The position numbers were made by a program, and so were the translations under genes. From NCBI GenBank assembly GCA_018716295.1, contig DVKC01000032.1, positions 1 through 64,000 on the forward strand: DNA of 64,000 nt, given 5' to 3'. This document shows positions 36,796-45,886 of the stretch, in pieces. The stretch comes from Candidatus Avimuribaculum pullicola. Lineage in GTDB: Bacteria; Bacteroidota; Bacteroidia; Bacteroidales; Muribaculaceae. A model generated the notes under the pieces. The model worked only from the letters and a program-made list of their open reading frames with translations, was not told where the DNA came from and searched no databases. Numbering within the stretch: the first letter of the stretch is position 1; each line of letters starts with the position of its first letter.

Positions 36796-36823
36796 CGAGC
36801 CGCCATGATATGACGGCTCTACA
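36796..36823 (-). repeat. REP-like palindrome, single copy
   Basis: Same 28-base unit as the pairs at 8.8 and 10.6 kb (starts CGAGCCGCCATGATATGACG on the plus strand). No inverted partner is nearby. Confidence 0.8.
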
Positions 36824-36870
36824 TAATTGCCAGCCTGTAATTGCAATTTTCCAGCCCCCCAAAGTATATT

Positions 36871-37209
36871 TCATGGGGAAACCACTGACACGGCATTTGC
36901 TGCAACATCGATGGCATAGAGGCCGACCTTGCCATCATGCACGGCGCCATGCGAGCCGAGAGCGTCGGCCACGGCTTGTGCAGTGGCCGCGGTAGATTCC
37001 TTAATCAGACTGCGGAACATTGCCACATCGGCCATGCCTTCAGGTGCCACGACGAGAATACCCGGAACAAATATAGTCGATGCTGTTTCGGCGCTGAACG
37101 GCTCAATTGCCGACAACCGGCCATCGGCACTTACCACCACCACTGCCAAGCGCATAACGCTATCGGCAGTCACCACGAAATTTGCCAAATAACGCCGCGC
37201 GCTGCTCAT
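36871..37209 (-). CDS. Small protein resembling the N-terminal domain of an amidohydrolase
   Basis: 112 residues with no signal peptide. The pattern RYLANFVVTADSVMRLAVVV to STIFVPGILVVAPEG resembles the small beta-sandwich N-terminal domain of chlorohydrolase-like amidohydrolases, which in many Bacteroidetes follow the DUF4296 gene. The metal-binding HxH and the barrel are absent: after GILVVAPEG the protein is a short helical tail. It overlaps the DUF4296 stop by 4 bases (ATGA), so it is translated. It may be a shrunken descendant with a new role; this is inference. Confidence 0.55.
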   Translation of the reverse strand: MSSARRYLANFVVTADSVMRLAVVVVSADGRLSAIEPFSAETASTIFVPGILVVAPEGMADVAMFRSLIKESTAATAQAVADALGSHGAVHDGKVGLYAIDVAANAVSVVSP

Positions 37210-38216
37210 TCTGCCCCCTCGACCGTTTCATCGTCTATGCTATCGGCATTCTCCCCGGCAGGACGCACACGGTAATTGCGGCGTTGCACCCGGCGTTGTG
37301 CATCAAGCTCGGCCTGCCGTTTTTCCTCGGCTTGTGCGGCAGCTTCTTCGGCTTGCTGCTGGCGGCGGTTGGCTTCGACCTTGGCACGGTAATCGGGGTG
37401 CAGGTATTTCGGCCCTACCCAAGATTGCTGGGCAAACGTGACATATTGCGACGGGCTGAAACGCGTGCGCAACAATTGCAAACTATCGATGAAACACACA
37501 TCGCTACCTCGCGGCGATGCCTTTATATAACCAAACACGCGCCGCACTTCCTTGGTAGAATCGCCTTGCAACACATACCGGTTGATTCCTTCAATCCCAG
37601 ACGTGCGATAAATATACGACATAGAGCCATCGGCGTAATCGGCGCCGAGGAACACCTCCAACTCGTTGTTGCTGCTATTGGTAAACTTGAACGACAAGTT
37701 GTAACGGTCGCCCTTTTTGTTGTCCGACTGGGTTTTGAAGTCAAACATTATGGCATTATCCTCCACGCCACTGTTAGAAATGACCCACACGCGCCGCTTG
37801 CTCCACACATCGGCACTGTCGCCCGCCGACGGATAACGCTTCACCTGCGCCATTCCTTCTCGCAGCACCGGACCCTTGACATTCGACAATTCCTGCGACT
37901 CCTCTTCGAGCCTTTTCAATACATCTTCATACATCTCGTCATATTCCTTGGCATGATGCCCATACCACACAAGTGTCGTGTCAAACTGTGCTTGTGTCAC
38001 ACCATGCTTCATCATCACCGACTGGCGCATGGCTTTTTTTAACGAATCGTTGCTAAATGCCGAACTATTCATGTCAATCACAGCCTCGGCTTTGTGCATG
38101 TCGGCCATCAAATCGACCATGGTACTTTGCTCGATAACCCCTTCGGGCCGCGACGAACAACCAGCCAGCGACAACGCGACAATCGACAATATGCACAATC
38201 TCAACAATCCGTTCAT
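37206..38216 (-). CDS. DUF4296-domain lipoprotein
   Basis: 336 residues. Lipoprotein signal peptide ending LSLAGC (Cys20). The DUF4296 domain follows directly (VIEQSTMVDLMADMHKAEAV to YDEMYEDVLKRLEEE). The middle is not recognised; the C-terminal 70 residues are a charged coiled coil rich in A, E, Q and R. The gene lies between lspA and the small protein and overlaps both by 4 bases. This lspA linkage is usual in Bacteroidales; function unknown. Confidence 0.85.
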   Translation of the reverse strand: MNGLLRLCILSIVALSLAGCSSRPEGVIEQSTMVDLMADMHKAEAVIDMNSSAFSNDSLKKAMRQSVMMKHGVTQAQFDTTLVWYGHHAKEYDEMYEDVLKRLEEESQELSNVKGPVLREGMAQVKRYPSAGDSADVWSKRRVWVISNSGVEDNAIMFDFKTQSDNKKGDRYNLSFKFTNSSNNELEVFLGADYADGSMSYIYRTSGIEGINRYVLQGDSTKEVRRVFGYIKASPRGSDVCFIDSLQLLRTRFSPSQYVTFAQQSWVGPKYLHPDYRAKVEANRRQQQAEEAAAQAEEKRQAELDAQRRVQRRNYRVRPAGENADSIDDETVEGAE

Positions 38217-38869
38217 TTCTCTACACCTTTTTCCTCGATCGAGCCGCTGGTTTCTTCACCAAAATTCAAATGCTTGGAGAAGAAAAAAATCAATATTATC
38301 ACCCCGACGCTGAGCGATGCGTCGGCAACATTAAACACAGGCTGGAAGAAAATACAATGCTCACCCCCAACCCATGGCATCCATTGCGGCCAACACCATT
38401 CAAACAACGGGAAATAAAACATATCCACTACCCTACCATTGAATAGCGAGGCATAGCCCCCTTCGGGAGGGAACATGGTGGCTGTCAACGGGAAAACCGG
38501 ATCGTTGAATATGACTCCATAGAACACGCAATCAATCATATTGCCGATGGCACCCGCCGTAATCATGCACACGCACACCAGAAAGCCCATGCTCACATTA
38601 GGCCGTCGCACAAGCTTCGTTATGTAATATACAAACAGCGCGCTCACTATGATGCGGAACCACGTCAACACAGGTTTGTTGCCAAATTCAAACCCGAAAG
38701 CCATGCCATTGTTTTCAATGAAATTCAAACGGAACCAGTCGGTAATGACATATTCCTCGCCATAATAGAAGTTAGTCTTGACCCAAATCTTCAATATCTG
38801 GTCGGCGAGTATAACCACAACAATTATTGCAGTCGCAAGCCACCCCTTAGAAATGCTAATTTTCCCCAT
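38213..38869 (-). CDS. lspA: Lipoprotein signal peptidase (signal peptidase II)
   Basis: 218 residues, four membrane helices. Cleaves the signal peptide of diacylated prolipoproteins. The aspartyl pair is seen in AIGNMIDC (near residue 113) and FNVADASLSVG (near 180); NFIENNGMAFG is the conserved third box. The protein is longer than the E. coli enzyme because of an insertion between the two Asp motifs (VFPLTATMFPPEGGYASLFN), usual in Bacteroidetes. Operon order ileS, dksA-like, lspA, DUF4296. Confidence 0.95.
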   Translation of the reverse strand: MGKISISKGWLATAIIVVVILADQILKIWVKTNFYYGEEYVITDWFRLNFIENNGMAFGFEFGNKPVLTWFRIIVSALFVYYITKLVRRPNVSMGFLVCVCMITAGAIGNMIDCVFYGVIFNDPVFPLTATMFPPEGGYASLFNGRVVDMFYFPLFEWCWPQWMPWVGGEHCIFFQPVFNVADASLSVGVIILIFFFSKHLNFGEETSGSIEEKGVEK

Positions 38870-38895
38870 TCAAAAATCGTTATTATTGTAAAAAG

Positions 38896-38934
38896 AGGGA
38901 GAGAGGCTTGAGCTTATGCCGTGCCACTCTCCCT
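38896..38934 (-). terminator. Weak hairpin between the dksA-like gene and lspA
   Basis: Stem AGGGAGAG (38896-38903) with CTCTCCCT (38927-38934) and a 23-base loop; on the minus strand TTTT follows. May reduce transcription into lspA. Confidence 0.35.
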
Positions 38935-38950
38935 GCACGTTGTGCGTTTT

Positions 38951-39331
38951 TTAATGTTTGCCCGAGTTTTTTGCCTCGATAGCCAAAGTAGCATGAGGCA
39001 CGGCACGCAACCGCTCCTTGGGTATCAATTTCCCTGTGACACGGCACACACCGTAGGTTTTATTTTCTATACGCACCAATGCAGCCTTAAGTTTCTGTAT
39101 AAACTTTAGCTGGCGTTGCGCAAGTTGCCCAGCTTCTTCCTTGCCAAGGGTATTGGCACCTTCTTCAAGGACTTTGAATGTAGGCGATGTATCGCTCGTA
39201 TCATTCCCGTCGGAATTCATCACATTCGACTTCAACAGGTCATAGTCTTTCATCGCCTTCTCAAGTTTTGCAAGAATCAACTCTTTGAACTCTTGCAATT
39301 CTTCGTCAGAATAACGGGTCTTTTCACTCAT
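38951..39331 (-). CDS. TraR/DksA-like protein with degenerate zinc finger
   Basis: 126 residues. An N-terminal coiled coil (ELQEFKELILAKLEKAMKDY) precedes the DksA-type C-terminal region YGVCRVTGKLIPKERL. DksA modulates RNA polymerase together with ppGpp. Only one of the four zinc cysteines is present (YGVC); the others are replaced (RVTG, VPHATLAIE), as in other Bacteroidetes homologues known to me. It is 23 bases downstream of ileS. Confidence 0.88.
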   Translation of the reverse strand: MSEKTRYSDEELQEFKELILAKLEKAMKDYDLLKSNVMNSDGNDTSDTSPTFKVLEEGANTLGKEEAGQLAQRQLKFIQKLKAALVRIENKTYGVCRVTGKLIPKERLRAVPHATLAIEAKNSGKH

Positions 39332-39354
39332 AGTATAATGTTTTTTAGGTTAGA

Positions 39355-42300
39355 TCACATCTTCTCGACCTGTATCTTCAGTGCCTCGTCATCGAGCATC
39401 ACTTCCTCGCCGTCTTCAAGGCTCGGCACGATAGCCACCTCTGTGGCCAGCACCTGCTTTGAAATATAGCTCTTGAAGTCGGTTATAGCGGCAGCCGTAG
39501 ATTCACTGCAAGCCACCTTGACACTTATGCGGTCGGTGATTTCAAAATTCTTTCCTTTGCGCAGGTTCTGTATGCGGTTGACGATTTCACGCGCAACACC
39601 CTCGCGCTTGAGTTCCTCGGTTACAGTGATGTCGAGAGCCACTGTGAGCTTGCCGCTATTGGCAACGAGCCACCCTGGAATATCTTCGGAATACACCTCG
39701 GCATCTTCGGCCGTGATGGTCACAGCCTGACCGTCGATATCGAAAGTGAAACTTCCGTTGTTTTCATATTCCACTATTTCTTTTTGGCTCATGCCGGCTA
39801 TCAACTTGGAAAGTTGCTTCATCACTGGTCCGAATTTCGGCCCGAGCTTCTTGAAGTCGGGTTTTACCCTCTTCACAAGCACACCATCCTCGTTGCTCAC
39901 AAATTTTATACCTTTCACGTTAACTTCGTTCATAATCAGCTGGCTGACAGCTTCGATATCTTGCTTCTGCTGCTCGTCAAGGACTGGAATCATGATTTGA
40001 GTCAACGGTTGTTTAACCTTCAGGTTCTTCTTGCGGCGCAACGACAACACCATCGAAGTGATATCTTGTGCCATCTTCATTCGTTGTTCAAGCTTTGCGT
40101 TGATACCATCGCCAACAGTCGGATACAAAGCCACATGAACCGACTCTTTGCCGCCAGTAAGATCGCGATAAATACGGTCGGCTACAAATGGAGCGACAGG
40201 AGCCATCAACAACGCCACAGTCTTCAAGCACTTATAAAGCGTTTGATAGGCCGACAACTTGTCGGTATCCATCTCACCGCCCCAGAAACGTTTGCGGTTA
40301 AGACGCACATACCAGTTGCTGAGGTTGTCGCATACGAAGTCTTGTATGGCACGGGCTGCCTTGGTGGGTTCATAATCCTCCATTTGCTTATCAACTTCTT
40401 TTACAAGGCTGTCGAGAAGCGAAAGTATCCAACAGTCAATTTCGGGACGCTCGCTGTATGGCACTTGCGGCGCATTGTAATCGAAATTGTCAACATTGGC
40501 ATACAAGGCAAAGAATGAATATGTATTATATAACGTACCGAAGAACTTGCGGCTCACATCGAGCACACCGTTCTCGTCAAACTTCAAGTTGTCCCACGGC
40601 GATGAATTAGAAATCATATACCAGCGCACGGCATCGGCACCATACTTGTTGATTGCCTCAAACGGGTCAACAGCATTGCCAAGGCGCTTGCTCATCTTGT
40701 TGCCATTCTTGTCAAGTACAAGCCCATTGGAAATTACCGACTTGAACGCAACACTATCAAACACCATCGAACCAATGGCATGGAGCGTGAAGAACCACCC
40801 GCGGGTCTGGTCAACACCTTCGGCAATAAAGTCGGCCGGATAGACCTGGCGGCTATCAACTTCTTGCTTGTGCTCAAATGGATAATGAACTTGTGCATAA
40901 GGCATCGAACCCGAATCAAACCACACGTCGATCAAGTCAAGTTCTCGCTTCATCGGTTTGCCCGACTCCGACACCAATATTATTTCATCGACATACGGAC
41001 GGTGCAGGTCGATTTTATGATAATTCTCCTCGCTATAGTCGCCAGGCACAAATCCTTTATCACGATAAGGATTGCTCTTCATCAATCCAGCAGCGACAGA
41101 CTTGTCGATTTCATCGCACAACTCGGCCAAGCTGCCAATGCACTTCTCTTCGCCCTCCTCGCTACGCCATATAGGGAGCGGAGTACCCCAATAACGGCTA
41201 CGGCTAAGATTCCAGTCATTGAGGTTTTCGAGCCAGTTGCCAAATCGGCCAGTGCCGGTCGATTCAGGTTTCCAGCGTATTGTCTTGTTCAGTTCGACCA
41301 TGCGTTCCTTGCAAGCCGTCGAACGTATGAACCAGCTATCAAGCGGATAATATATTACAGGCTTGTCGGTACGCCAGCAGTGTGGGTAACTATGCACATG
41401 CTTCTCAATCTTGAACGCAGTGCCAGCCTGCTTCATCTTTATGCAGATGTATATGTTGAGGTCTTCTGCCGCATTGGCGGCAGCTTCGTCATACGCTCCA
41501 TCTTTGTTGAAACGTGGGTCGTAGGCATTCTTTACATACGCGCCCTCATATTCCTTATACAGGTCATGGTTGATGCAACGTGCCACGAAGTCTTCATCGA
41601 GGTCTTGCATAAGCCAATACTTGCCTGTGAAATCCACCATCGGGCGAGTTTCACCTTTCTTGTTGACCATGAACAGCGACGGTATTCCGGCAGCCTTTGC
41701 CACAAATGCGTCATCGGCACCGAATGTCGGGGCGATATGCACAATGCCCGTACCATCATCGGTAGTAACATAATCACCAGCAATCACACGGAAACCATTG
41801 TCGTTGATTTCAATCTTGTCGCCAACCTTGTCAACAGGTTTAACCCACGGGAAAAGTTGCTCATACTTCATACCCACCAATTGCGGACCAGTATATTGAG
41901 CTATAATGCGGTATGGAAGCACCTTGTCGCCATGCTTGTACCCGTCAATAGGCAATTCTGCGCCAGCAGGATTAAAGTATGCATCCAAGCGTTGCTTGGC
42001 AAGGATATACACCCCAGGTGTGCCAGTATATGGGTTATAACTTTCGATAGCCACATATTCGATTTTCGGGCCAACGCAAAGGGCCGTATTTGATGGCAAC
42101 GTCCACGGTGTGGTAGTCCATGCCAAGAAATTGATATTTTCCTTGAACGGCTCGGCAGCAATTGACTTCAGCTCGGCAACAACAGGATTGCCATCATCGG
42201 CAACACGGAACTCGGCAGTCACCGTCGTGTCTTTCACGTCGCGGTAACACCCAGGCTGGTTCAACTCGTGAGAGCTAAGCCCCGTACCCGCAGCCGGTGA

Positions 42301-42849
42301 ATAAGGTTGTATTGTATAGCCCTTGTAAAGCAAGCCCTTATTGTATAGCTGCTTGAGCAGCCACCACAGCGTTTCGATGTAGCTGTTTTCGTATGTGATA
42401 TAAGGATGCTGCATGTTCACCCAGTACCCCATCAAGTGGGTCAAGTCTTCCCACTCCTTGGTGTACTTCATCACCTCCTTGCGGCAAGCGGCATTGTAAT
42501 CGTCAACCGATATTTTAGTGCCTATATCTTCCTTGGTGATACCGAGCGACTTTTCTACAGCGAGTTCAACGGGCAGCCCGTGAGTGTCCCAGCCAGCCTT
42601 GCGCAACACCTTGAAGCCTTTCATCGTCTTGAAACGGCACACTACATCCTTGATAGTGCGCGCCATCACATGATGGATGCCTGGCATACCGTTGGCCGAC
42701 GGCGGTCCTTCATAGAAGACAAAAGAGGGAGCACCCTCACGCAGGGCGATGCTTTGGGTAAACACATCTTCACGATCCCACATCTCCAGCACTTCTTTAT
42801 TGATGGCCGATAGACTGAAACCACTATATTCGTTGAACTTTTTCTCCAT
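39355..42849 (-). CDS. ileS: Isoleucyl-tRNA synthetase
   Basis: 1164 residues, the long IleS type related to eukaryotic cytosolic enzymes. The HIGH-equivalent is in PSANGMPGIHH near residue 50, the editing CP1 domain contains WTTTPWTLPSN and DDGTGIVHIAPTFGADD, and KMSKRLGN lies near residue 720. The anticodon-binding C-terminus is long, without the zinc finger of the short bacterial type. The start is the ATG at 42847-42849; an upstream GTG at 42858 is possible. This IleS type is often less sensitive to mupirocin in other bacteria; untested here. Confidence 0.96.
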   Translation of the reverse strand: MEKKFNEYSGFSLSAINKEVLEMWDREDVFTQSIALREGAPSFVFYEGPPSANGMPGIHHVMARTIKDVVCRFKTMKGFKVLRKAGWDTHGLPVELAVEKSLGITKEDIGTKISVDDYNAACRKEVMKYTKEWEDLTHLMGYWVNMQHPYITYENSYIETLWWLLKQLYNKGLLYKGYTIQPYSPAAGTGLSSHELNQPGCYRDVKDTTVTAEFRVADDGNPVVAELKSIAAEPFKENINFLAWTTTPWTLPSNTALCVGPKIEYVAIESYNPYTGTPGVYILAKQRLDAYFNPAGAELPIDGYKHGDKVLPYRIIAQYTGPQLVGMKYEQLFPWVKPVDKVGDKIEINDNGFRVIAGDYVTTDDGTGIVHIAPTFGADDAFVAKAAGIPSLFMVNKKGETRPMVDFTGKYWLMQDLDEDFVARCINHDLYKEYEGAYVKNAYDPRFNKDGAYDEAAANAAEDLNIYICIKMKQAGTAFKIEKHVHSYPHCWRTDKPVIYYPLDSWFIRSTACKERMVELNKTIRWKPESTGTGRFGNWLENLNDWNLSRSRYWGTPLPIWRSEEGEEKCIGSLAELCDEIDKSVAAGLMKSNPYRDKGFVPGDYSEENYHKIDLHRPYVDEIILVSESGKPMKRELDLIDVWFDSGSMPYAQVHYPFEHKQEVDSRQVYPADFIAEGVDQTRGWFFTLHAIGSMVFDSVAFKSVISNGLVLDKNGNKMSKRLGNAVDPFEAINKYGADAVRWYMISNSSPWDNLKFDENGVLDVSRKFFGTLYNTYSFFALYANVDNFDYNAPQVPYSERPEIDCWILSLLDSLVKEVDKQMEDYEPTKAARAIQDFVCDNLSNWYVRLNRKRFWGGEMDTDKLSAYQTLYKCLKTVALLMAPVAPFVADRIYRDLTGGKESVHVALYPTVGDGINAKLEQRMKMAQDITSMVLSLRRKKNLKVKQPLTQIMIPVLDEQQKQDIEAVSQLIMNEVNVKGIKFVSNEDGVLVKRVKPDFKKLGPKFGPVMKQLSKLIAGMSQKEIVEYENNGSFTFDIDGQAVTITAEDAEVYSEDIPGWLVANSGKLTVALDITVTEELKREGVAREIVNRIQNLRKGKNFEITDRISVKVACSESTAAAITDFKSYISKQVLATEVAIVPSLEDGEEVMLDDEALKIQVEKM

Positions 42850-42874
42850 TTTATGCACTTTAAAAAATTTTCCG

Positions 42875-42906
42875 CAAAGTTAGGAACACTTTTGTTTTTC
42901 TACAAA
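42875..42906 (-). promoter_or_regulatory. Promoter of ileS
   Basis: Minus strand: TTTG (42903-42906), 20 bases, TAACTTTG (42875-42882), 26 bases before the ATG. One of the best consensus matches in the window. Confidence 0.75.
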
Positions 42907-42912
42907 TATTTT

Positions 42913-42944
42913 TATGCCGGATAGGCTCATAGCCCTCCGGCATA
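42913..42944 (-). terminator. Terminator of the PP2C/FHA cluster
   Basis: Stem TATGCCGG (42914-42921) with CCGGCATA; on the minus strand a T-rich stretch follows. It lies about 80 bases beyond the PP2C stop. Confidence 0.6.
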
Positions 42945-43024
42945 AACAATGCTATCTGCAAAATTATCAAAGTTTAACAAGCACGGGCTTGTGATGTCAT
43001 TATGCGCCAATTTCCCGACTTGTT

Positions 43025-44494
43025 TTATTGGTAATCGGGTGTGTCATTCTGATTTTTTAGAGCATCTTGTGCCGTTTCGGTGACCGATGCAGCATCGGCA
43101 CCTCCAGAACCCGCGCCTTGAATCCTATTACCTATCGCTTGTTGTGCAGTTTGAACATTCTCATCAATCTGCTCATTTTCATTGTTTTCCGCAGTGTCGG
43201 TCAACTGTGTTGCTGATGCTTGAGATTGAATTTCTTCTACTGCATCTTGTAATACATTGTTATCACCAGCAGTTGCACCCTCGTCAGCTACAGGCTGCGA
43301 CTGCTGCTGTGCAGGCTGTGGCGCCACAGGTTGATGTGGTTGTTGTTGCGGCTGAACAGGTTGCGGCTGTCGCACTGGTCGCTGTGGCTGCTCGTGGACA
43401 GGTGTAGCTGTCGATGGATTATCGGCATCGGGTTGTGACGAATTAAAAAAGACAATAAAGCACACAACAGCCACAACTACTAAAGATGCTATTAAAAAGC
43501 CGAAATTCAGCAATGCTTTCTTTTTATTTTTTTTATCCAATTGGGCATCGGTTAGGTTTGCCATCTCCCCAGCAGCCCTTGCCCGCGATGCAACATGGGG
43601 TTTCGGCGATGGCATTGCCACATTATTTTCCGACACAGACTGTTGCGAGCCACTTGTCGCGACCGCCACATCCACCTCTTCGTCACCGACTCCAACAGGC
43701 AACGGATCGATTACATCGACTACGTGGACAATAATTGCCGAATGATTATCACGGTTAAACGCAGTACCCTTGGTGAGGATTTCTACTTTTGTTTCGGCAT
43801 TGCCTTGCTCGTCTGAAAACACATACTTGATGTTTTCATCATCGGCATTTTCAAGCATACCGTCGGTACACATATAGAAATAATCACCAGGCTTGATGTC
43901 GGCTGTATGGTAAACGTCGGCGCGCGGGCGACGTTCCATATTGGGTTGCATGGCACGTGTTATCACGTTACGCTGCCTCGAAGTCTTGGCTTCCTCGGGT
44001 GTCAATTCCCCTATTCGCACAAGGTCGTTAACCAGCGAGTGGTCAACCGTTTCAAATAATATTTCGGTCGTCTTCTCATCATGGCCGGGACGAATGTGAT
44101 ACACACGGCTATCACCCATGTGGGCTATGGTACACCCTTTGTCGTGCAACTTGAGGAATGTCATAGTCGTGCCCATCTTTTTCACTGCACCAGTGTCCTT
44201 CTTGTCGAGCGCGTCAAATGCGTCAGAAATAGCCTTGGCAAGCATTTCATCGGTGAACTCACCCTCGGGGTTGGAATTTTCCAGCACCGACTTGCTCATC
44301 GCCTCGCACACTGTGGCACTCGCCACCTCGCCAGCTTCATGTCCGCCCATACCGTCGCACACGACAAACACCCTATCGGTGTCCAAGGCTCTTCCATGGG
44401 GTGGGAACATGCAGTCCTCTTGATGCGGATTGCCATTGGCATCCACACGCTGGCCATATTCCATTATGCTATAAACCTTGATTTTATATTTCAT
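43025..44494 (-). CDS. PP2C-type Ser/Thr phosphatase with membrane anchor
   Basis: 489 residues. The catalytic domain (residues 1-255) has VFVVCDGMGGHEAGEVAS, GTTMTFL, AHMGDSRVY, CTDGMLEN and DNHSAIIV, all Mn/Mg-binding and core motifs of PP2C phosphatases that reverse Hanks-kinase phosphorylation. One membrane helix follows (FGFLIASLVVVAVVCFIVFF, near residue 335). The last 130 residues are a Gln/Pro-rich then acidic low-complexity tail, which should face the periplasm. Last gene of the signalling cluster; starts 20 bases after the FHA gene. Confidence 0.93.
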   Translation of the reverse strand: MKYKIKVYSIMEYGQRVDANGNPHQEDCMFPPHGRALDTDRVFVVCDGMGGHEAGEVASATVCEAMSKSVLENSNPEGEFTDEMLAKAISDAFDALDKKDTGAVKKMGTTMTFLKLHDKGCTIAHMGDSRVYHIRPGHDEKTTEILFETVDHSLVNDLVRIGELTPEEAKTSRQRNVITRAMQPNMERRPRADVYHTADIKPGDYFYMCTDGMLENADDENIKYVFSDEQGNAETKVEILTKGTAFNRDNHSAIIVHVVDVIDPLPVGVGDEEVDVAVATSGSQQSVSENNVAMPSPKPHVASRARAAGEMANLTDAQLDKKNKKKALLNFGFLIASLVVVAVVCFIVFFNSSQPDADNPSTATPVHEQPQRPVRQPQPVQPQQQPHQPVAPQPAQQQSQPVADEGATAGDNNVLQDAVEEIQSQASATQLTDTAENNENEQIDENVQTAQQAIGNRIQGAGSGGADAASVTETAQDALKNQNDTPDYQ

Positions 44495-44514
44495 AACTAT
44501 AATTCCTTGAATGA

Positions 44515-45120
44515 TTAATTGTATTCGGAATATTCCGTACCTCGTGGCGCATTGTTGCTGCCCTTGTTAGCACCACCACCCTTGTAATCAAGCACAAATT
44601 GCAATTTCACCCCATCGGGCAACTGTATGCAACTGCCTGGCTTCAAATATATGCAATCGCCATAAAGCATCAACTCGTTGTTGACATACGTGTTGTTGAC
44701 CTCCTTTTTTGACAACGACACCTTGAACACTGGGCCATTGGCATTTACCACCACATCAATAATGAGGTGCTTGCGGCTTATATGCTTGTTGCTGCCCGTG
44801 TCTATTGCCAAATCAACTCCAGCCGACGACGAAGACATGCGACCTATCACATTGCGACCTTCCTTCAAGTCATACCTGCTGCGCATCGCGCCATTTATCA
44901 CATCCAGGTGCGCAAGCGCCAATTCGGTGTTCTCGTCCATATCGGTTTCTTCCTTGTCGGGACCACCAACCCCAGCTGCGCCACCACAAACCTTGTATTC
45001 GCTGAAAGGCTCAGTTTTATGGCAAACAGGACAAGTGATATTCTTCTTTTCAATCCCAGGTACCAATTTAAGAGCCAAAAGTGCTCCACACCTATGCTTT
45101 ATCTGTATCAACTGTTCCAT
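44515..45120 (-). CDS. FHA-domain protein with N-terminal zinc ribbon
   Basis: 201 residues, cytoplasmic. The N-terminal 45 residues hold cysteines in KHRCGALLAL, ITCPVCHKTE and YKVCGG, a probable zinc ribbon. The FHA domain follows: GRNVIGRMSS, HISRKHLIID and NNTYVN with YLKPGSCIQLPDG, matching the phosphothreonine-binding motifs. The start (ATG 45118-45120) is supported by AAAGGAG eight bases upstream, a rare real Shine-Dalgarno here. Probable reader of phosphorylated proteins made by a Hanks kinase. Confidence 0.9.
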   Translation of the reverse strand: MEQLIQIKHRCGALLALKLVPGIEKKNITCPVCHKTEPFSEYKVCGGAAGVGGPDKEETDMDENTELALAHLDVINGAMRSRYDLKEGRNVIGRMSSSSAGVDLAIDTGSNKHISRKHLIIDVVVNANGPVFKVSLSKKEVNNTYVNNELMLYGDCIYLKPGSCIQLPDGVKLQFVLDYKGGGANKGSNNAPRGTEYSEYN

Positions 45121-45151
45121 TGCATTCACTCCTTTGTTATTGACCAAATTT

Positions 45152-45886
45152 TTACCACACCATCACAGGCATATTGTCGGGAAACTTGCCCCACATCACC
45201 GGGTGTTGCTTACCATTTGAAATTTTTATGACACCTTCCGACACAAAGTCAAACAATTCCTTGGCTGTTATCGTGCGGTCGCGGTTGGCATCGGCATTAC
45301 CACGTAATCCTTTCTGCAAATATGTAGTAAAAAATCCATTTTGCATCGATGGTATTTCTCGCGACACTTCATCGCTGCGCGATGACAAGAACAGCATCAC
45401 TTGAGCCTTTTTAGCCGAATTTACACTCGATTGCGAATGCTGCGGACGTCCTTCACGCAACTTGCCGGCAAAACATGCATCGGCAAATATCATCTTGTTG
45501 CGGCTGCGACTCTTGGCCATCGCCTTGCGAATGCTTGCATAATCAAGGTAGCCGTCGTAAGCTGAAAATCCACCCGGATAACCGTGCCCGCTGAAAAACA
45601 GCACCACAATGTCGTCGCGACCGGCTTTGGCAAAAAGTGTAGTCATGGCATCGATGATATTTGACTTGGTGGCACGGCTGTCAAGCAATTGCTTATACTC
45701 AACATTTGAATTTTTGGAATACAGCCACGTTATAGTCTTTGCATCTTTCACCGGCAATGACAAATCGCTCGACGTGCCTGGATAATCGGCAATTCCTACC
45801 GACACCAAGTAAACCTTTGCATTTGCTTGGAAACATGCTGCCAGTAGGAATACCATTAACGCATATATGAATTTCTTATCCCACAT
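45152..45886 (-). CDS. Secreted caspase-like (C14) peptidase
   Basis: 244 residues. Signal peptide MWDKKFIYALMVFLLAACFQ then ANA/KVYLVSVGIADY. The caspase dyad is intact: His101 in FFSGHGYPGG and Cys138 in FADACFAGKL. It also has an EF-hand-like stretch ADANRDRTITAKELFDFV, typical of C14 proteins in Bacteroidetes. The start (45884-45886) overlaps the end of the upstream gene by 11 bases. The FHA and PP2C genes follow. Substrate unknown; metacaspases usually cut after Arg or Lys. Confidence 0.88.
   Translation of the reverse strand: MWDKKFIYALMVFLLAACFQANAKVYLVSVGIADYPGTSSDLSLPVKDAKTITWLYSKNSNVEYKQLLDSRATKSNIIDAMTTLFAKAGRDDIVVLFFSGHGYPGGFSAYDGYLDYASIRKAMAKSRSRNKMIFADACFAGKLREGRPQHSQSSVNSAKKAQVMLFLSSRSDEVSREIPSMQNGFFTTYLQKGLRGNADANRDRTITAKELFDFVSEGVIKISNGKQHPVMWGKFPDNMPVMVW

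Noticed and set aside
40780-42093. 437-codon open frame on the plus strand
   Set aside because: Shadow of ileS on the other strand; no family resemblance.
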